Below, piece after piece: positions 35,791 to 49,485 of a stretch of DNA of 64,000 nucleotides (positions are counted from its first letter, which is position 1; each line of letters begins with the position of its first letter). The stretch is from Hordeum vulgare subsp. vulgare (Eukaryota; Streptophyta; Magnoliopsida; Poales; Poaceae): assembly GCF_904849725.1 (NCBI RefSeq), contig NC_058518.1:507891225-507955224 (forward strand), given 5' to 3'. The translations under genes and the position numbers were made by a program. Below the pieces are notes generated by a model. That model ran no database searches. It worked only from the letters and a program-made list of their open reading frames with translations, and was not told where the DNA came from.

Positions 35791-36410
35791 GTTTTCATTT
35801 TTTTTGTTTTTTCTTTGCTTCCTTTTGTTTATTTTGTTTCTTTTTCAGTTTTCATTTTTTCTATGTTCTTTGTTTTTCATTCTACATTTTTATATACATG
35901 ATCAATATTTTTTCAAATACTTGTTCAACATTTTTAAAATACATGTTTAATTTTTTTTCAAATGCTTGTTTAACGTTCTTTACATAGATGATCAACATTT
36001 TTTTCAAATACTTGTTCAAAATTAGTCAAATACTTGTTCAACATTTTTATATACCCGATCATTTTTTTAAATACTTGTTCAACAATTTTAAAATATATTT
36101 CAACATTTTTCAAATACTTGTTCAACCTTTTTATATACATGGTCAACATTTTTACATATATTTGGTCAGCATTATTCAAATACTTGTTGAAAATTTTTCA
36201 AATACTTTTTCAACATTTCTGAATACTTGTTCAACATTTTTTCTCAAAAGCTTGATTGAAATTTTTATCTACATGATCAACATTTTTAAATACTTCTTTA
36301 ACATTTTTCAAATACCTATTCAATAGTTTTCAAATACTTGTGCAGCATTTTTTGAATAATTGTTCCACATTTATCAAATATTTGAGTAGATTGTTTTTAT
36401 ACTAGATACA
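35791..36410. repeat. T-rich minisatellite (TTGTTCAACATTTTT type)
   Basis: Degenerate tandem copies of units such as CAAATACTTGTTCAACATTT and TATACATGATCAACATTTTT. It is AT-rich and gives spurious Phe- and Ile-rich frames on both strands. Confidence 0.85.
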
Positions 36411-36489
36411 TTTATAATATTTAAAGTATGATTTAAAGTAAAAGAAAGCAAAAAACGAAACTGAAAATAAAAAATCAATAAAGGAGGAT

Positions 36490-37260
36490 GTGACCAGCCG
36501 TGCTCATGGGCCAGCCCATCTAGATACCCCCTTTAGCGAGGGGTTCCTCCAAGAGCAACTAGTTGGCGAGCGCTCCAGTGGGAGCCTCCCAACAATCACT
36601 CTCACGCGTTGTCACTTGGTTCATTTTCAGTCGTCGCCATATATCACGCTCTGAGCGTTCTTTTCGGATTTTTTTTGCACGCATTTTTGACTTTGTAGAT
36701 GGGTTTTCTTTGGGCTTTTTTGGTGTTTCGGTTTTCCACCGGTCTTTCTTAGCCTGTAGATATTTTTTTTCTTTAAAATAACTTTTTTCTACGCAAAAAA
36801 AGTGTCCCCCCTAGGGAAGCACAATATTTCTTGCATGAGAGGCATGGATTTGCTTTTACGAGGCCGTGCTTCTTAAAAACAAAAAAACATGTTTTTTCCC
36901 TTCCTTAAGAGGTACGGATTTGCTTTCGTGAGAGGCACGGCCGTGCCTCTTGGAAACGGAAATAAACAACACGTTTTATGTTTTCTTATTTCACGAGAGG
37001 CACGGAATTGCTTCCGCGAGAGGCACAACTTTAATTTTCCGATAGCCACGACCATGCCTCTCAGAAAAAAAAAACGTGTTTTCAATTATTATTTTTGTGA
37101 AACGCACTGTCTTTCTTTCGCGAGATGCATGGTTTTGATTTCGCGAGAGGTTCTTTCATGAGAGGCACAATTTTGCTTCCGTGGGTGGTATGACCGTGCC
37201 TCTCGGAAACAAAAAGAAACACATTTTCTTTTTTTTTTCCTACCACGAGAGGCATGGTTT
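36490..37260. repeat. GAGAGGCACGG hairpin-rich minisatellite region
   Basis: Repeated GCGAGAGGCACG and its complement CGTGCCTCTC alternate with A-rich spacers at about 36830-37255. Such blocks are familiar inside unclassified or Mutator-type Triticeae repeats. A preceding segment (36490-36610) with GGGCCAGCCCAT and GAGCGCTCC looks like part of the same element. Borders were not found. Confidence 0.6.
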
Positions 37261-38700
37261 TTTTTGTCCTTTTTTTCCTTCCGTTTTTTGGTGTGAAAAT
37301 AAGTTCATTAAAACCTATCAACATGAGATCTAGTTTTGAAGTTTTCGATGCGAGGAATCCAACGGTTAATAAGGGTTCAAGAATTAGACGCACGGTTTAA
37401 GAGATAAAACGTTTTAAAAATACGGATCTATAAAAAAGAAAAAACTCTTTTATTATAACAAATGATGTACTACATGTGTGTCAGTTATCGCAACCTGATT
37501 CGGTGAGAATGATCCTTAAAATAAATACCCGTCATTTAATGATTTCAGATTTCTTCTCTCTCGCTAGAGGCGGGACATAGGGGTGCCTAGTATAGGACAG
37601 CCACGTGATATTCGTGAGCTAACATTTTCTCTCTCTTCGGTCTGGGTCAGAGTTATAAAAAGGTAATACAAGACCCGATTTCTTATTCCGCGCATACGAA
37701 GCTGGATATCGACCACGTGCCTACCGTCCTGGGAATTTCTGGATTGATCTTTTTCTAGTTGTTCTTAAGTGGTTTTACCAGTTTTCATCCTGTTCCTATT
37801 TTCAATATTATTTATATTTAACTCATAAGAGTTTCTGAACAATTTAGAATGTCGTGAATATACTATAAAATTTACAAACAATTTTGATACAGCTAAAAAC
37901 ATTTCATTAGCAAAACCTTTTTGAATTCATGAAAATCATTTCACATTCACGTCTATTTACATAAATTTCTATCATTTTTTAAATTGGTTTATAATTCCTA
38001 AATATTATGAAGAATTTTCTGAATTTAAAAATATTTTCAAATTTATTAGCACTTAGAATTCATGAATTTATTTTCAAATGTACGAAATTTATTTGAATTT
38101 CCTTTTTGCCAATCAAAGTTGACTATATAATAATTGTTAGATATTTTAGAAATTCACATTTTCTTAAAATTTTAGGGACACTTATAAAATTCATGAGATT
38201 TTTTGAAACTTGTGGTTTTTTTTACATAGGGAAAAACTAAGTAATTGGATACTTTTTATTTTTATATTTTAAATTAGCGCCCATTTTTTAAATCCTTGAA
38301 CATATTTTATAAGTGCACAAGAAATTTATATTCATAAAAAATAAACATTTTGAATATCTTAAAAATCACAAATTTTTAAAATCAATGATTTTTAATCCTT
38401 TAACCATTTTTATATTCACGCTCATTTTTCAAAAATTAATTACATATATGCAAATTCGTCATTTTGAAAATTCATGATTTTTTACATTATTGAATTCTTT
38501 TAGTTCATGATTTTTTTAATTCTCGATTTTTAAAATTCATTTTTTTTAAATTCATGTTCATATTTGAAATTTGTAAAAAAATATGGTTTTCCATTTTGTA
38601 AAATTTTAGGCATATTGCAAGTCTGCAAATAATGTTGAAATTTGTGAAAGTTTCTCGCTTCTCCTAGAGAAAAGAGAGCAAACAAAACATAAGAATTTGA
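37261..38700. other. AT-rich intergenic DNA
   Basis: From about 37800 to 38640 the sequence is strongly AT-rich with recurring AATTCATG and TTTTTAAATTC fragments. I see no gene or clear element ends. Confidence 0.4.
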
Positions 38701-39913
38701 GTGAATTCAAAAGCACTAAGGAACACAGCCCAATACGAATTATAGAACACATAGGAGCATGTTCCTAGCATGTAAGTGGCCTAGTCCTTATGTATATTCT
38801 CGAGAAGATGAAACGACAGTTGTGGACTCCTATGGAGAGAGGGTGGAGCTCACCGGTAGCCATCGCCATGGGCATCCATTGCCATCGTCAGGGTGGGGGC
38901 TCCGGCTGGTTTTGGACAGGAGGGAGAAGGAATCAGGAGAGGAGGAAGGGAGGGGACGAAGCGAGGACTATAAACGAGCTAGGTTTAGGACGGTTTGAGC
39001 GTCGTCTTCTCCTTTGCGCGCTAGCAGCGAGACAGAGACCGCCACGCAACGGTTCAGATGTGGAATGTCAAAAGTGCCCTTAGCGGGCACCGAGAACTAC
39101 ACTCGGTGGCATGGACGATGCGCCTAGTAAAACGAGCACCGGACATACTCGCCCCCGCAGTCGCTGATGGAGTCGGCCTATCTCACGTGGGTCCCACGTG
39201 TCATGGAGACTCAGTGCGGTAGCGCGGGTGTAGAAAGTCTAGGCACTATTCATTGGTTGTCACATCACAACGATCCAGGATCCATCCATCAAAAGATCCA
39301 ACGGGCTAGATTCATTCGGACAAGCTACGCGCTGACTCAGAACACTAGTGCCATGAGATGCCTTCATTTTTGTCTCCCGATCTAACAATGGTGATGCTAA
39401 GGTCATGACGGTTGTGCTTTTGTAGTGATTAAAAAGATCTTCGGACAAACGGAAATTTGTCAAGTTACTTTCACCAAGTTCCATTGAGTTATTGTTCACT
39501 ATTTTGATAAGTGTTGTGTGGATGGATCAATGCTAAGATATTGTGCTTACTTAAACAAATACATACTCATGATTATATCCTTCATGTAAGAATCCACAAT
39601 TACAAGAGAAGTTATTAAGATAAATATAATCATTGGATGAAACTCTGGGATCCAAAACAGTCCCTTGTGAAACAATTCATAAAATGTGGTTTATGATTCT
39701 ATCACACCCGCAAGCTATCATCTACAAAGTAATTCCAGAATGCCTTCCCCTAGGCCTAAAGATGGTGAAGTATCATGTACTCAACGTTCACATAGCACCC
39801 CTAGATCAAGAACACCATAACATAGTATCAAAGTTTTAATCGGTATTGAACCTCGCATGATTACTCGCAATAAGACTTCTCACATCTCCTCAATAACTAA
39901 TAGATCTGCTCAA
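38701..39913. other. Intergenic, possible gene debris
   Basis: A GC-richer patch at 38850-39200 contains short frames with no recognisable domain. The stretch 39640-39900 looks like an older repeat but I cannot name it. Confidence 0.3.
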
Positions 39914-39918
39914 AAGAC

Positions 39919-41737
39919 TGTTGGAAATATGCCCTAGAGGCAATAATAAATTAGTTATTATTATATTTCTTAGTTCATGATAATCGTTTATTATCCATGC
40001 TATAATTGTATTGATTGGAAACACAATACTTGTGTGGATACATAGACAAAACACTGTCCCTAGTAAGCCTCTAGTTGACTAGCTCGTTGATCAAAGATGG
40101 TCAAGGTTTCCTGGCCATAGGTAAGTGTTGTCACTTGATAACGGGATCACATCATTAGGAGAATCATGTGATGGACTAGACCCAAACTAATAGACGTAGC
40201 ATGTTGATCGTGTCATTTTGTTGCTACTGTTTTCTGCGTGTCAAGTATTTATTCCTATGACCATGAGATCATATAACTCACTGACACCGGAGGAATGCTT
40301 TGTGTGTATCAAACGTCGCAACGTAACTGGGTGACTATAAAGATGCTCTACAGGTATCTCCGAAGGTGTTAGTTGAGTTAGTATGGATCAAGACTGGGAT
40401 TTGTCACTCCGTGTGACGGAGAGGTATCTCGGGGCCCACTCGGTAATACAACATCACACACAAGCCTTGCAAGCAATGTAACTTAGTGTAAGTTGCGGGA
40501 TCTTGTATTACGGAACGAGTAAAGAGACTTGCCGGTAAATGAGATTGAAATAGGTATGCGGATACTGACGATCGAATCTCGGGCAAGTAACATACCGAAG
40601 GACAAAGGGAATGACATACGGGATTATACGAATCCTTGGCACTGAGGTTCAAACGATAAGATCTTCGTAGAATATGTAGGATCCAATATGGGCATCCAGG
40701 TCCCGCTATTGGATATTGACCGAGGAGTCTCTCGGGTCATGTCTACATAGTTCTCGAACCCGCAGGGTCTGCACACTTAAGGTTCGACGTTGTTTTATGC
40801 GTATTTGAGTTATATGGTTGGTTACCGAATGTTGTTCGGAGTCCCGGATGAGATCACGGACGTCACGAGGGTTTCCGGAATAGTCCGGAAACGAAGATTG
40901 ATATATAGGATGACCTCATTTGATTACCGGAAGGTTTTCGGAGTTACCGGGAATGTACCGGGAATGACGAATGGGTTCCGGGAGTTCACCGGAGGGGGGC
41001 AACCCACTCCGGGGAAGCCCATAGGTATTTGTGGGGGTCACACCAGCCCTTAGTGGGCTGGTGGGACAGCCCACCAAATCCTATGCGCCAAGGAAGAAAA
41101 ATCAAAGGAAGAAAAAAAAAGGAGGAAGAAGTGGGAAGGGGGAAGGACTCCCTCCCACCAAACCAAGTAGGACTCGGTTTGGGGGGGGAGAGTCCTCCCC
41201 CCTGGCTCGGCCGACCCCTTGGGGATCCCTTGGACCCCAAGGCAAGGTCCCCCTCCCTCCTCCTATATATATGGGGCTTTTACGGCAGATTTGAGACGAC
41301 TTTCTCACGGCTGCCCGACCACATACCTCCATAGTTTTTCCTCTAGATCGTGTTTCTGCGGAGCTCGGGCGGAGCCCTGCTGAGACAAGATCATCACCAA
41401 CCTCTGGAGCGCCGTCACGCTGCCGGAGAACTCTTCTACCTCTCCGTCTCTCTTGCTGGATCAAGAAGGCCGAGATCATCGTCGAGCTGTACGTGTGCTG
41501 AACGCGGAGGTGCTGTCCGTTCGGTACTAGATCGTGGGACTGATCGCGGGATTGTTCGCGGGGCGGATCGAGAGACGTGAGGACGTTCCACTACATCAAC
41601 CGCGATCTCTTATCGCTTCTGCTGTACGATCTACAAGGGTACGTAGATTACTCATCCCCTCTCGTAGATGGACATCACCATGATAGGTCTTCGTGCGCGT
41701 AGGAAAATTTTTGTTTCCCATGCGACGTTCCCCTACA
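39919..41737 (+). repeat. 5' LTR of the copia element
   Basis: 1,819 bp with ends TGTTGG...CCTACA and a TATA box TATATATAT at about 41264. Confidence 0.93.
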
Positions 41738-41738
41738 G

Positions 41739-41750
41739 TGGTATCAGAGC
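41739..41750 (+). other. Primer-binding site for initiator tRNA-Met
   Basis: TGGTATCAGAGC, one base after the 5' LTR, complementary to the 3' end of plant initiator tRNA-Met. Confidence 0.9.
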
Positions 41751-43204
41751 TAGGTTCATGCGTATATGTCTTCTCGAGTAGAACACAAAAGGTTTTATGG
41801 GCGGTGATGTGCGTTTTGCTGCCCTCCTTAGTCTTTTCTTGATTCCGCGGTATTGTTGGATCGAAGCGGCTTGGACCGACATTACTCGTACGCTTACGAG
41901 AGACTGGTTTCATCGTTACGAGTAACCCCTTTTGCTCAAAGATGACTGGCAAGTGACGGTTTCTCCAACTTTAGTTGAATCGGATTTGACCGAGGAGGTC
42001 CTTGGATGAGGTTAAATAGCAACTCATATATCTCCGTTGTGGTGTTTGCGTAAGTAAGATGCGATCCTACTAGATACCCTTGGTCACCACGTAAAACATG
42101 CAACAACAAAATTAGAGGACGTCTAACTTGTTTTTGCAGGGTATGATTGTGATGTGATATGGCCAATGATGTGATGTGATATATTGGATGTATGAGATGA
42201 TCATGTTGTAATAGAAATATCGACTTGCACGTCGATGGTACGGCAACCGGCAGGAGCCATAGGATTGTCTTAATACTAACATATGTGCTTGCAGATGCGT
42301 TTACTATTTTGCTAGGATGTAGCTTTAGTAGTAATAGCATAAGTAGCTCGACAACCCCGATGGCAACACGTTGATGGATGATCATGGTGTGGCGCCGGTG
42401 ACAAGAAGATCGTGCCGGTGCTTTGGTGATGGAGATCAAGAAGCACGTGATGATGGCCATATCATGTCACTTATGAATTGCATGTGATGTTAATCCTTTT
42501 ATGCACCTTATTTTGCTTAGAACGACGGTAGCATTATGAGGTGATCTCTCACTAAAATTTCAAGACGAAATTGTGTTCTCCCCGACTGTGCACCGTTGCT
42601 ATAGTTCGTCGTTTCGAGACACCACGTGATGATCGGGTGTGATAGACTCAACGTTCACATACAACGGGTGCAAAACAGTTGCGCACGCGGAACACTCGGG
42701 TTAAGCTTGACGAGCCTAGCATGTGCAGACATGGCCTCGGAACACATGAGACTGAAAGGTCGAGCATGAATCGTATAGTTGATATGATTAGCATAGAGAT
42801 GCTTACCACTGAAACTATTCTCGACTCACGTGATGATCGGACTTGAGATAGCGGATTTGGATCATGTACCACTCAAATGACTAGAGAGATGTACTTTTTG
42901 AGTGGGAGTTCTTAAGTAATATGATTAATTGAACTAATTGTCATGAACATAGTCTAATTGTCTTTGCAAATTACGATGTAGCTTGCGCTATAGCTCTACT
43001 GTTTTTATATGTTCCTAGAGAAAATTTAGTTGAAAATTGATAGTAGCAAACTTTGCAGACTGAGTCTGTAAAACCGAGGATTGTCCTCGTTGCTGCACAG
43101 AAGGCTTATGTCCTTAATGCACCACTCGGTGTGCTGCACCTCGAGCGTCGTCTGTGGATGCTGTGAACATCCGACATACACGTTTCTGATGACTACACGA
43201 TAGT

Positions 43205-46200
43205 TCAGTGCAAAGTACTTAATGGCTTAGAAGCAAGGCACCGAAAACGTTTTAAAATGTCACGGAACATAAATGATGTTCTAAAGAGATGAAATTGTGA
43301 TTTCATGCTTGTGCCCTTGTTAAGAGGTACGAGACCTCCAACAAGATTCTTTGACCACAAAGTAAAGGAGAAAAGCTCAATCGTTGAGCATGTGCTCAGA
43401 TTGTCTGAGTACGACAATCACTTGAATCAAGTGGGAGCTAATCTTCCAGATGAGATAGTGATGGTTCTCCAAAAGTCACTGCCACCAAGCTTTGAGAGCT
43501 TCGTGATGAACTATAACATATCAAGGATAGATACAATGATCCTTGAGCGATTCGCGACGTTTGACACTGCGAAAGTAGAAATCAAGAAGGAGCATCAATA
43601 GTTGATGGTTTGGAAAACCACTAAGTTTCAAGAAAGGCGAGGGCTAGAAGGGATACTTCGTGAAACGGCAAAACAGTTGCTGCGCTAATGAAGAGACCCA
43701 AACCCAAACCCGAGACTAAGTGCTTCTGTAATAAGGGGAACAGTCACTCAGGCGGAGCAACTCTAGATACTTGGTAGATAAGAAGGCTGGCAAAAGTCGA
43801 GAGAAGTATATTTGATATACATAATGTTGATGTGTACTTTACTAGTACTCCTAGTAGCACAAGGGTATTGGATACCGGTTCGGTTGCTAAGTGATTAGTA
43901 ACGCGAAATAAAAGCTACGACATAAACAGAGACTAGCTAAAAGCGAGGTGACGATACGTGTTGGAAGTGTTTCCAAGGTTGATATGATCAAACGTCGCAC
44001 GCTCCCTCTACCATCGGGATTGGTGTTGTACCTAAGTAATTGTTATTTGGTGCTTGCGTTAGGCATGAACATGATTGGATCGTGTTTATTGCAATACGAT
44101 TATTCATTCAAAGAGAATAATAGTTACTCTATTTGCTTGAATAGTCACCTTCAATGGTTTATTGAATCTCGATTGTGGTGTTACACATTGGTGCCAAAAG
44201 ATACGAGTTAATGATGATAGTACCACTTACTTGTGGCACTGCCGCTTGAGTCATGTTAGTATAAATTGCATGAAGAGGGTCCATGCTGATGGATCTTTAC
44301 TCACCTGATTGCGAATCACTAGTGACATGCAAATCATACCACATGAGCAAGGCCTTGTTTTCATTGAGATGAAACAAGATAGTAACTTGTCGGAAGTGAT
44401 ACATTTTTGATGTATGCAGTCCAATGAGTGCTGAGGCACGCAGTGGATATCATTATGTTCTTACTTCACTGACGACTTGAGTAGATACAGGAGTATTTAC
44501 TTAATGAATCACAAAGTCTGAAATACTGAAAAGTTCAATTCCGTTTCAGAGTGAAGTTCGTCGTAACAAGAGGATGAACTATCTACGATATGATCATAGA
44601 AATGAATATCTGAGTTGCGAGTTTTTGGTACACAGTTAAGACAATGTGGAAATTGTTTCACAGTTCATGCCACCTGGAACGTCATAGTGTGATGATGTGT
44701 CTGAACATCATAGCCACGCACTATTTAGTATGGTGCATGCTGTGATGTCTCTTATCGAATTACCATTATCGTTTATGGGTTATGCATTAGAGACAACCGC
44801 ATTCACTTTAAATAGGGCACCGCGTATTTCCGTTGAGATGACACAGTATAGACTGAGGTTTAGAGAAATCTAAACTGTCGTTTCTTGAAAGTTTGGGGCT
44901 TCGACACTTATGTAAAAAGGTTTCAGCCTGATAAGCTCGAACCCAAAGCGGATAAATGCATCTTCATAGGATATCCAAAACAGTTGGGTACATCTCCTAT
45001 CTCAGATCCGAAAGCAAAGTGTTTGTTTCTAGAAACGGATCCTTTCTCGAGGAAAGGTTTCTCTCGAAAGAATTGAGTGGGAGGGTAGTAGAACTTCATG
45101 AGGTTATTGAACCATCACTTCAACCAGTGTGTAGCAGGGCGCAGGAAGTTGTTCATGTGGCGCCTACACCAATTGAAGTGGAAGCTGATGATGATGATCA
45201 TTGAGCTTCGAATCAAGTTACTACAAACCTCGTAGGTCGACAAGGTCGCGTACTGCTGCAGAGTAGTACGGTAACCCTGTCTTGGAGGTCATGTTGTTGA
45301 GCAACAGTGAACCTACGAGTTATGGAGAAAGCGATGGTGGGCCAAGATTCCGACAAATGGCTGGAAGCCATGAAATCCGAGAGAGGATCCATGTGTGAAA
45401 ACAAAGTGTAGACTTTGGTAGAACTACTTGATGGTCATAGGACTATTGAGTAAAAATGGATCTTCAAAAGAAGACAGACGATGATGGTGATAAGTCACTA
45501 TTAAGAAAAGCTCGACTTGTCGCAAAAATGTTTTCGATAAGATCAAACAGTTGACTATGATGAGACTTTCTCACTCGTAGCGATGCTAAAGGTCTGTTAG
45601 AATTATGTTAGTTGTTGATGCATGAAATATTGCACGTAGGGTGTCAAAACATTGTTTTCTCGACGGTTTCCTTGAGCAAACATTGTATGTGATACAACCA
45701 GAAGGTTTTGTCGATCCTAAAGATACTAGCAAGTATGCAAGCTCCAGTGATCCTTCAGTGGACTGGTGCAAGCATCTCGGAGTTGGAATATACACTTTGA
45801 TGAGATGATCAAAGTTTTTGGGTGTGTACAAGGTTTATGAGAAACTTGTATTTCCAAAGAAGTGAGTGGGAGCACTATAGAATTTCTGATAGGTATATGT
45901 GGTTGACATATTGTGGATCAGAAGTGATGTAGAATTTCTGTAAAGCATACAAGGTTGTTTGAAAGAAGTTTTCAAAGGAGTACCTGGATTACGCTACTTG
46001 AACGTTGAGCATCAAAGATCTATGGAGATAGATCGAAAACGCTTAATAGAAGTTTCAACAAGATGCATGCCTTGACAAGTTTTTGAAAGAGTTCAAAATA
46101 GATCAGCAAAGAAGGAGTTCTTGGTTGCGTTGTGAGGTGTGAATTTGAGTAAGACTCAAAACCCGACCACGGCAGAATAAAGAGAATAGACGAAGGTCGT

Positions 46201-46300
46201 CTTCTATGACTTAGCCGTAGAATCTAAAGTATGCCATGCTGTGTACCGCACCTGATGTGTGCCTTGACTCAAAGTCTGTTGAGGGTACAGAGAGTGATCC
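43205..46300 (+). pseudogene. Copia gag-pol remnants
   Basis: Scattered fragments follow gag-pol order. A gag piece near 43370-43600 contains SIVEHVLRLSEYDNHLNQVG, then LPPSFESFVMNYNIS and KVEIKKEHQ. A piece after the integrase near 44885 contains MKVWGFDTYVKRF and KADKCIFIGYPK. Reverse-transcriptase-like debris lies near 45330-45900 (DKWLEAMKSE, then KWIFKR). Stops and frameshifts occur every hundred bases or so, and I see no intact integrase or RT catalytic motif. No protein product is expected. Confidence 0.8.
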
Positions 46301-46692
46301 ATGATTGAATCACTAGCAGCGGTCAAAATTTATCCTTAGTAACTAATGGACTAAGGAATTTTTCTCGATTATGGAGGTGGTTAAAGAGTTCGTCGTAAAG
46401 AGGTTACGTTGATGCAAGCTTTGACACTAATCCGAATAACTATGAGTAGTGAAACGGATTCATATAGTAGAGTAGATATTTGGAGCATTTCCGAATAGCA
46501 CGTAGTAGCAACATCTATGAGATGACATAAAAATTTGTAAAGAACACACGGATCTGAAAGTTTCAGAACCGTTGACTGAAAACTCTCTCACGAGCAAGAC
46601 GTGATCAGACCCCAGAACTATATGGGTGTTGGATTCGTTGGAATCACATGGTGATGTGAACTAGATTATTGACTCTAGTGCAAGTGGGAGAC

Positions 46693-48514
46693 TGTTGGAA
46701 ATATGCCCTAGAGGCAATAATAAATTAGTTATTATTATATTTCTTAGTTCATGATAATCGTTTATTATCCATGCTATAATTGTATTGATTGGAAACACAA
46801 TACTTGTGTGGATACATAGACAAAACACTGTCCCTAGTAAGCCTCTAGTTGACTAGCTCGTTGATCAAAGATGGTCAAGGTTTCCTGGCCATAGGTAAGT
46901 GTTGTCACTTGATAACGGGATCACATCATTAGGAGAATCATGTGATGGACTAGACCCAAACTAATAGACGTAGCATGTTGATCGTGTCATTTTGTTGCTA
47001 CTGTTTTCTGCGTGTCAAGTATTTATTCCTATGACCATGAGATCATATAACTCACTGACACCGGAGGAATGCTTTGTGTGTATCAAACGTCGCAACGTAA
47101 CTGGGTGACTATAAAGATGCTCTACAGGTATCTCCGAAGGTGTTAGTTGAGTTAGTATGGATCAAGACTGGGATTTGTCACTCCGTGTGACGGAGAGGTA
47201 TCTCGGGGCCCACTCGGTAATACAACATCACACACAAGCCTTGCAAGCAATGTAACTTAGTGTAAGTTGCGGGATCTTGTATTACGGAACGAGTAAAGAG
47301 ACTTGCCGGTAAACGAGATTGAAATAGGTATGCGGATACTGACGATCGAATCTCGGGCAAGTAACATACCGAAGGACAAAGGGAATGACATACGGGATTA
47401 TACGAATCCTTGGCACTGAGGTTCAAACGATAAGATCTTCGTAGAATATGTAGGATCCAATATGGGCATCCAGGTCCCGCTATTGGATATTGACCGAGGA
47501 GTCTCTCGGGTCATGTCTACATAGTTCTCGAACCCGCAGGGTCTGCACACTTAAGGTTCGACGTTGTTTTATGCGTATTTGAGTTATATGGTTGGTTACC
47601 GAATGTTGTTCGGAGTCCGGGATGAGATCACGGACGTCACGAGGGTTTCCGGAATAGTCCGGAAACGAAGATTGATATATAGGATGACCTCATTTGATTA
47701 CCGGAAGGTTTTCGGAGTTACCGGGAATGTACCGGGAATGACGAATGGGTTCCGGGAGTTCACCGGAGGGGGGCAACCCACTCCGGGGAAGCCCATAGGT
47801 ATTTGTGAGGGTCACACCAGCCCTTAGTGGGCTGGTGGGACAGCCCACCAAATCCTATGCGCCAAGGAAGAAAAATCAAAGGAAGAAAAAAAAAGGAGGA
47901 AGAAGTGGGAAGGGGGAAGGACTCCCTCCCACCAAACCAAGTAGGACTCGGTTTGGGGGGGGGGGAGAGTCCTCCCCCCTGGCTCGGCCGAACCCTTGGG
48001 GATCCCTTGGACCCCAAGGCAAGGTCCCCCTCCCTCCTCCTATATATATGGGGCTTTTAGGGCAGATTTGAGACGACTTTCTCACGGCTGCCCGACCACA
48101 TACCTCCATAGTTTTTCCTCTAGATCGTGTTTCTGCGGAGCTCGGGCGGAGCCCTGCTGAGACAAGATCATCACCAACCTCCGGAGCGCCGTCACGCTGC
48201 CGGAGAACTCTTCTACCTCTCCGTCTCTCTTGCTGGATCAAGAAGGCCGAGATCATCGTCGAGCTGTACGTGTGCTGAACGCGGAGGTGCCGTCCGTTCG
48301 GTACTAGATCGTGGGACTGATCGCGGGATTGTTCGCGGGGCGGATCGAGGGACGTGAGGACGTTCCACTACATCAACCGCGATCTCTTATCGCTTCTGCT
48401 GTACGATCTACAAGGGTACGTAGATTACTCATCCCCTCTCGTAGATGGACATCACCATGATAGGTCTTCGTGCGCGTAGGAAATTTTTTGTTTCCCATGC
48501 GACGTTCCCCAACA
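46693..48514 (+). repeat. 3' LTR of the copia element
   Basis: 1,822 bp, nearly identical to the 5' LTR, ending CCCAACA. Confidence 0.93.
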
Positions 48515-48599
48515 AAGACACTATATGCATTAGAATCGATGGGTATGAATAGATGGTACACAATTTGAATATATCATTCTCTTACCGATATAAAACCCC

Positions 48600-49485
48600 T
48601 AATACGTCTTAAACGTATCTCTAATTTTGATTGTTCCATGCTAATATACTATTATTCTTGGATAATTTATATCCATTTATATGTTGTTTTATATCTTTTT
48701 GGAGAACTAACCTATTAACCCAGTGTCTAGCGCTATTTGATGTTTTCTGCGTGTTTTTGGCTTTTCAGGATATCACTACCAAATGAAGTCCAAATGCAAC
48801 GAAACTTTTTGAAGATTTTTTCTGGACAAAAATAAGACATGGAAGCTTCGGAGGGAGGCCAACCGCCACACAAGGCAGTGCCAAGCCAGCAGGGCACGCA
48901 CTGATGGATTGGGACCACCCCCTGGCGCCTCCTTACCTAACCCCGCCTCTATAAATCTTTTAAAATCGGGAGAACACTAGAGAGCCACCCAAAGTACTTT
49001 TTCAACCACGGCAAGTCTCTCTTCTGTTGTGATCCCATTTGAAGACCTGTTCCGGTGCTCTGTCATAGGGGGGAATGGTCACGGAGGACCTCTACATCAA
49101 CCTTGCTACTCCCATGGTGATGTGCAGTCTACCACATACATATGAGTCCATATCTTGTACCTAGATGGCTATCTATCTCTACGATCTTCAATACAAAGTT
49201 CACCGTGATTCCCGTGGTGATCTATTCGATGCAATCTTCTTTGTGGTGTGTTTGTTGGGATCCGATGAATTGTGGGTTTATGATCAGATTATTCATGAAA
49301 ATATATTGAGTCTTTGCTGGTTTCTTATATGCATGATTGTGATAGCTTTGTATTTCTCTCTGATCTATCGGTTTGGTTTGACCAACTAGATTGATTAATA
49401 TTCAATGACACTGGTGCGTTGTGATGGATTAAATCTAGCGATGCTCAATCCCAGTGACAGAAAGGGATATGAAACGTATTTGTAG
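48600..49485 (+). mobile_element. Truncated gypsy-type LTR and leader (Sabrina-like)
   Basis: Starts TAATACGTCTTAAACGTATC, resembling the TGATACGTC start of Sabrina-like LTRs, and contains GATTGTTCCATGCTA. A TATA box (CTATAAATC) lies at about 48949. Later it carries CAGTGACAGAAAGGGA, as in such elements. The right part is cut by the LINE that follows. The family name is an inference from memory of the group. Confidence 0.6.

Larger units (their letters stand above)
39919..48514 (+). mobile_element. Copia LTR retrotransposon of the BARE/Angela group, non-coding
   Basis: 8,596 bp between 5-bp duplications AAGAC (39914-39918 and 48515-48519). The LTRs begin TGTTGGAAATATGCCCTAGA, the start typical of the BARE/WIS/Angela group. 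A primer-binding site TGGTATCAGAGC lies at 41739-41750, right after the first LTR, and a purine tract AAGTGGGAGAC sits directly before the second. The two LTRs differ at about ten bases plus one G-run length change in 1.82 kb by eye. The interior is only about 4.95 kb and its coding sequence is shattered. Confidence 0.93.
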
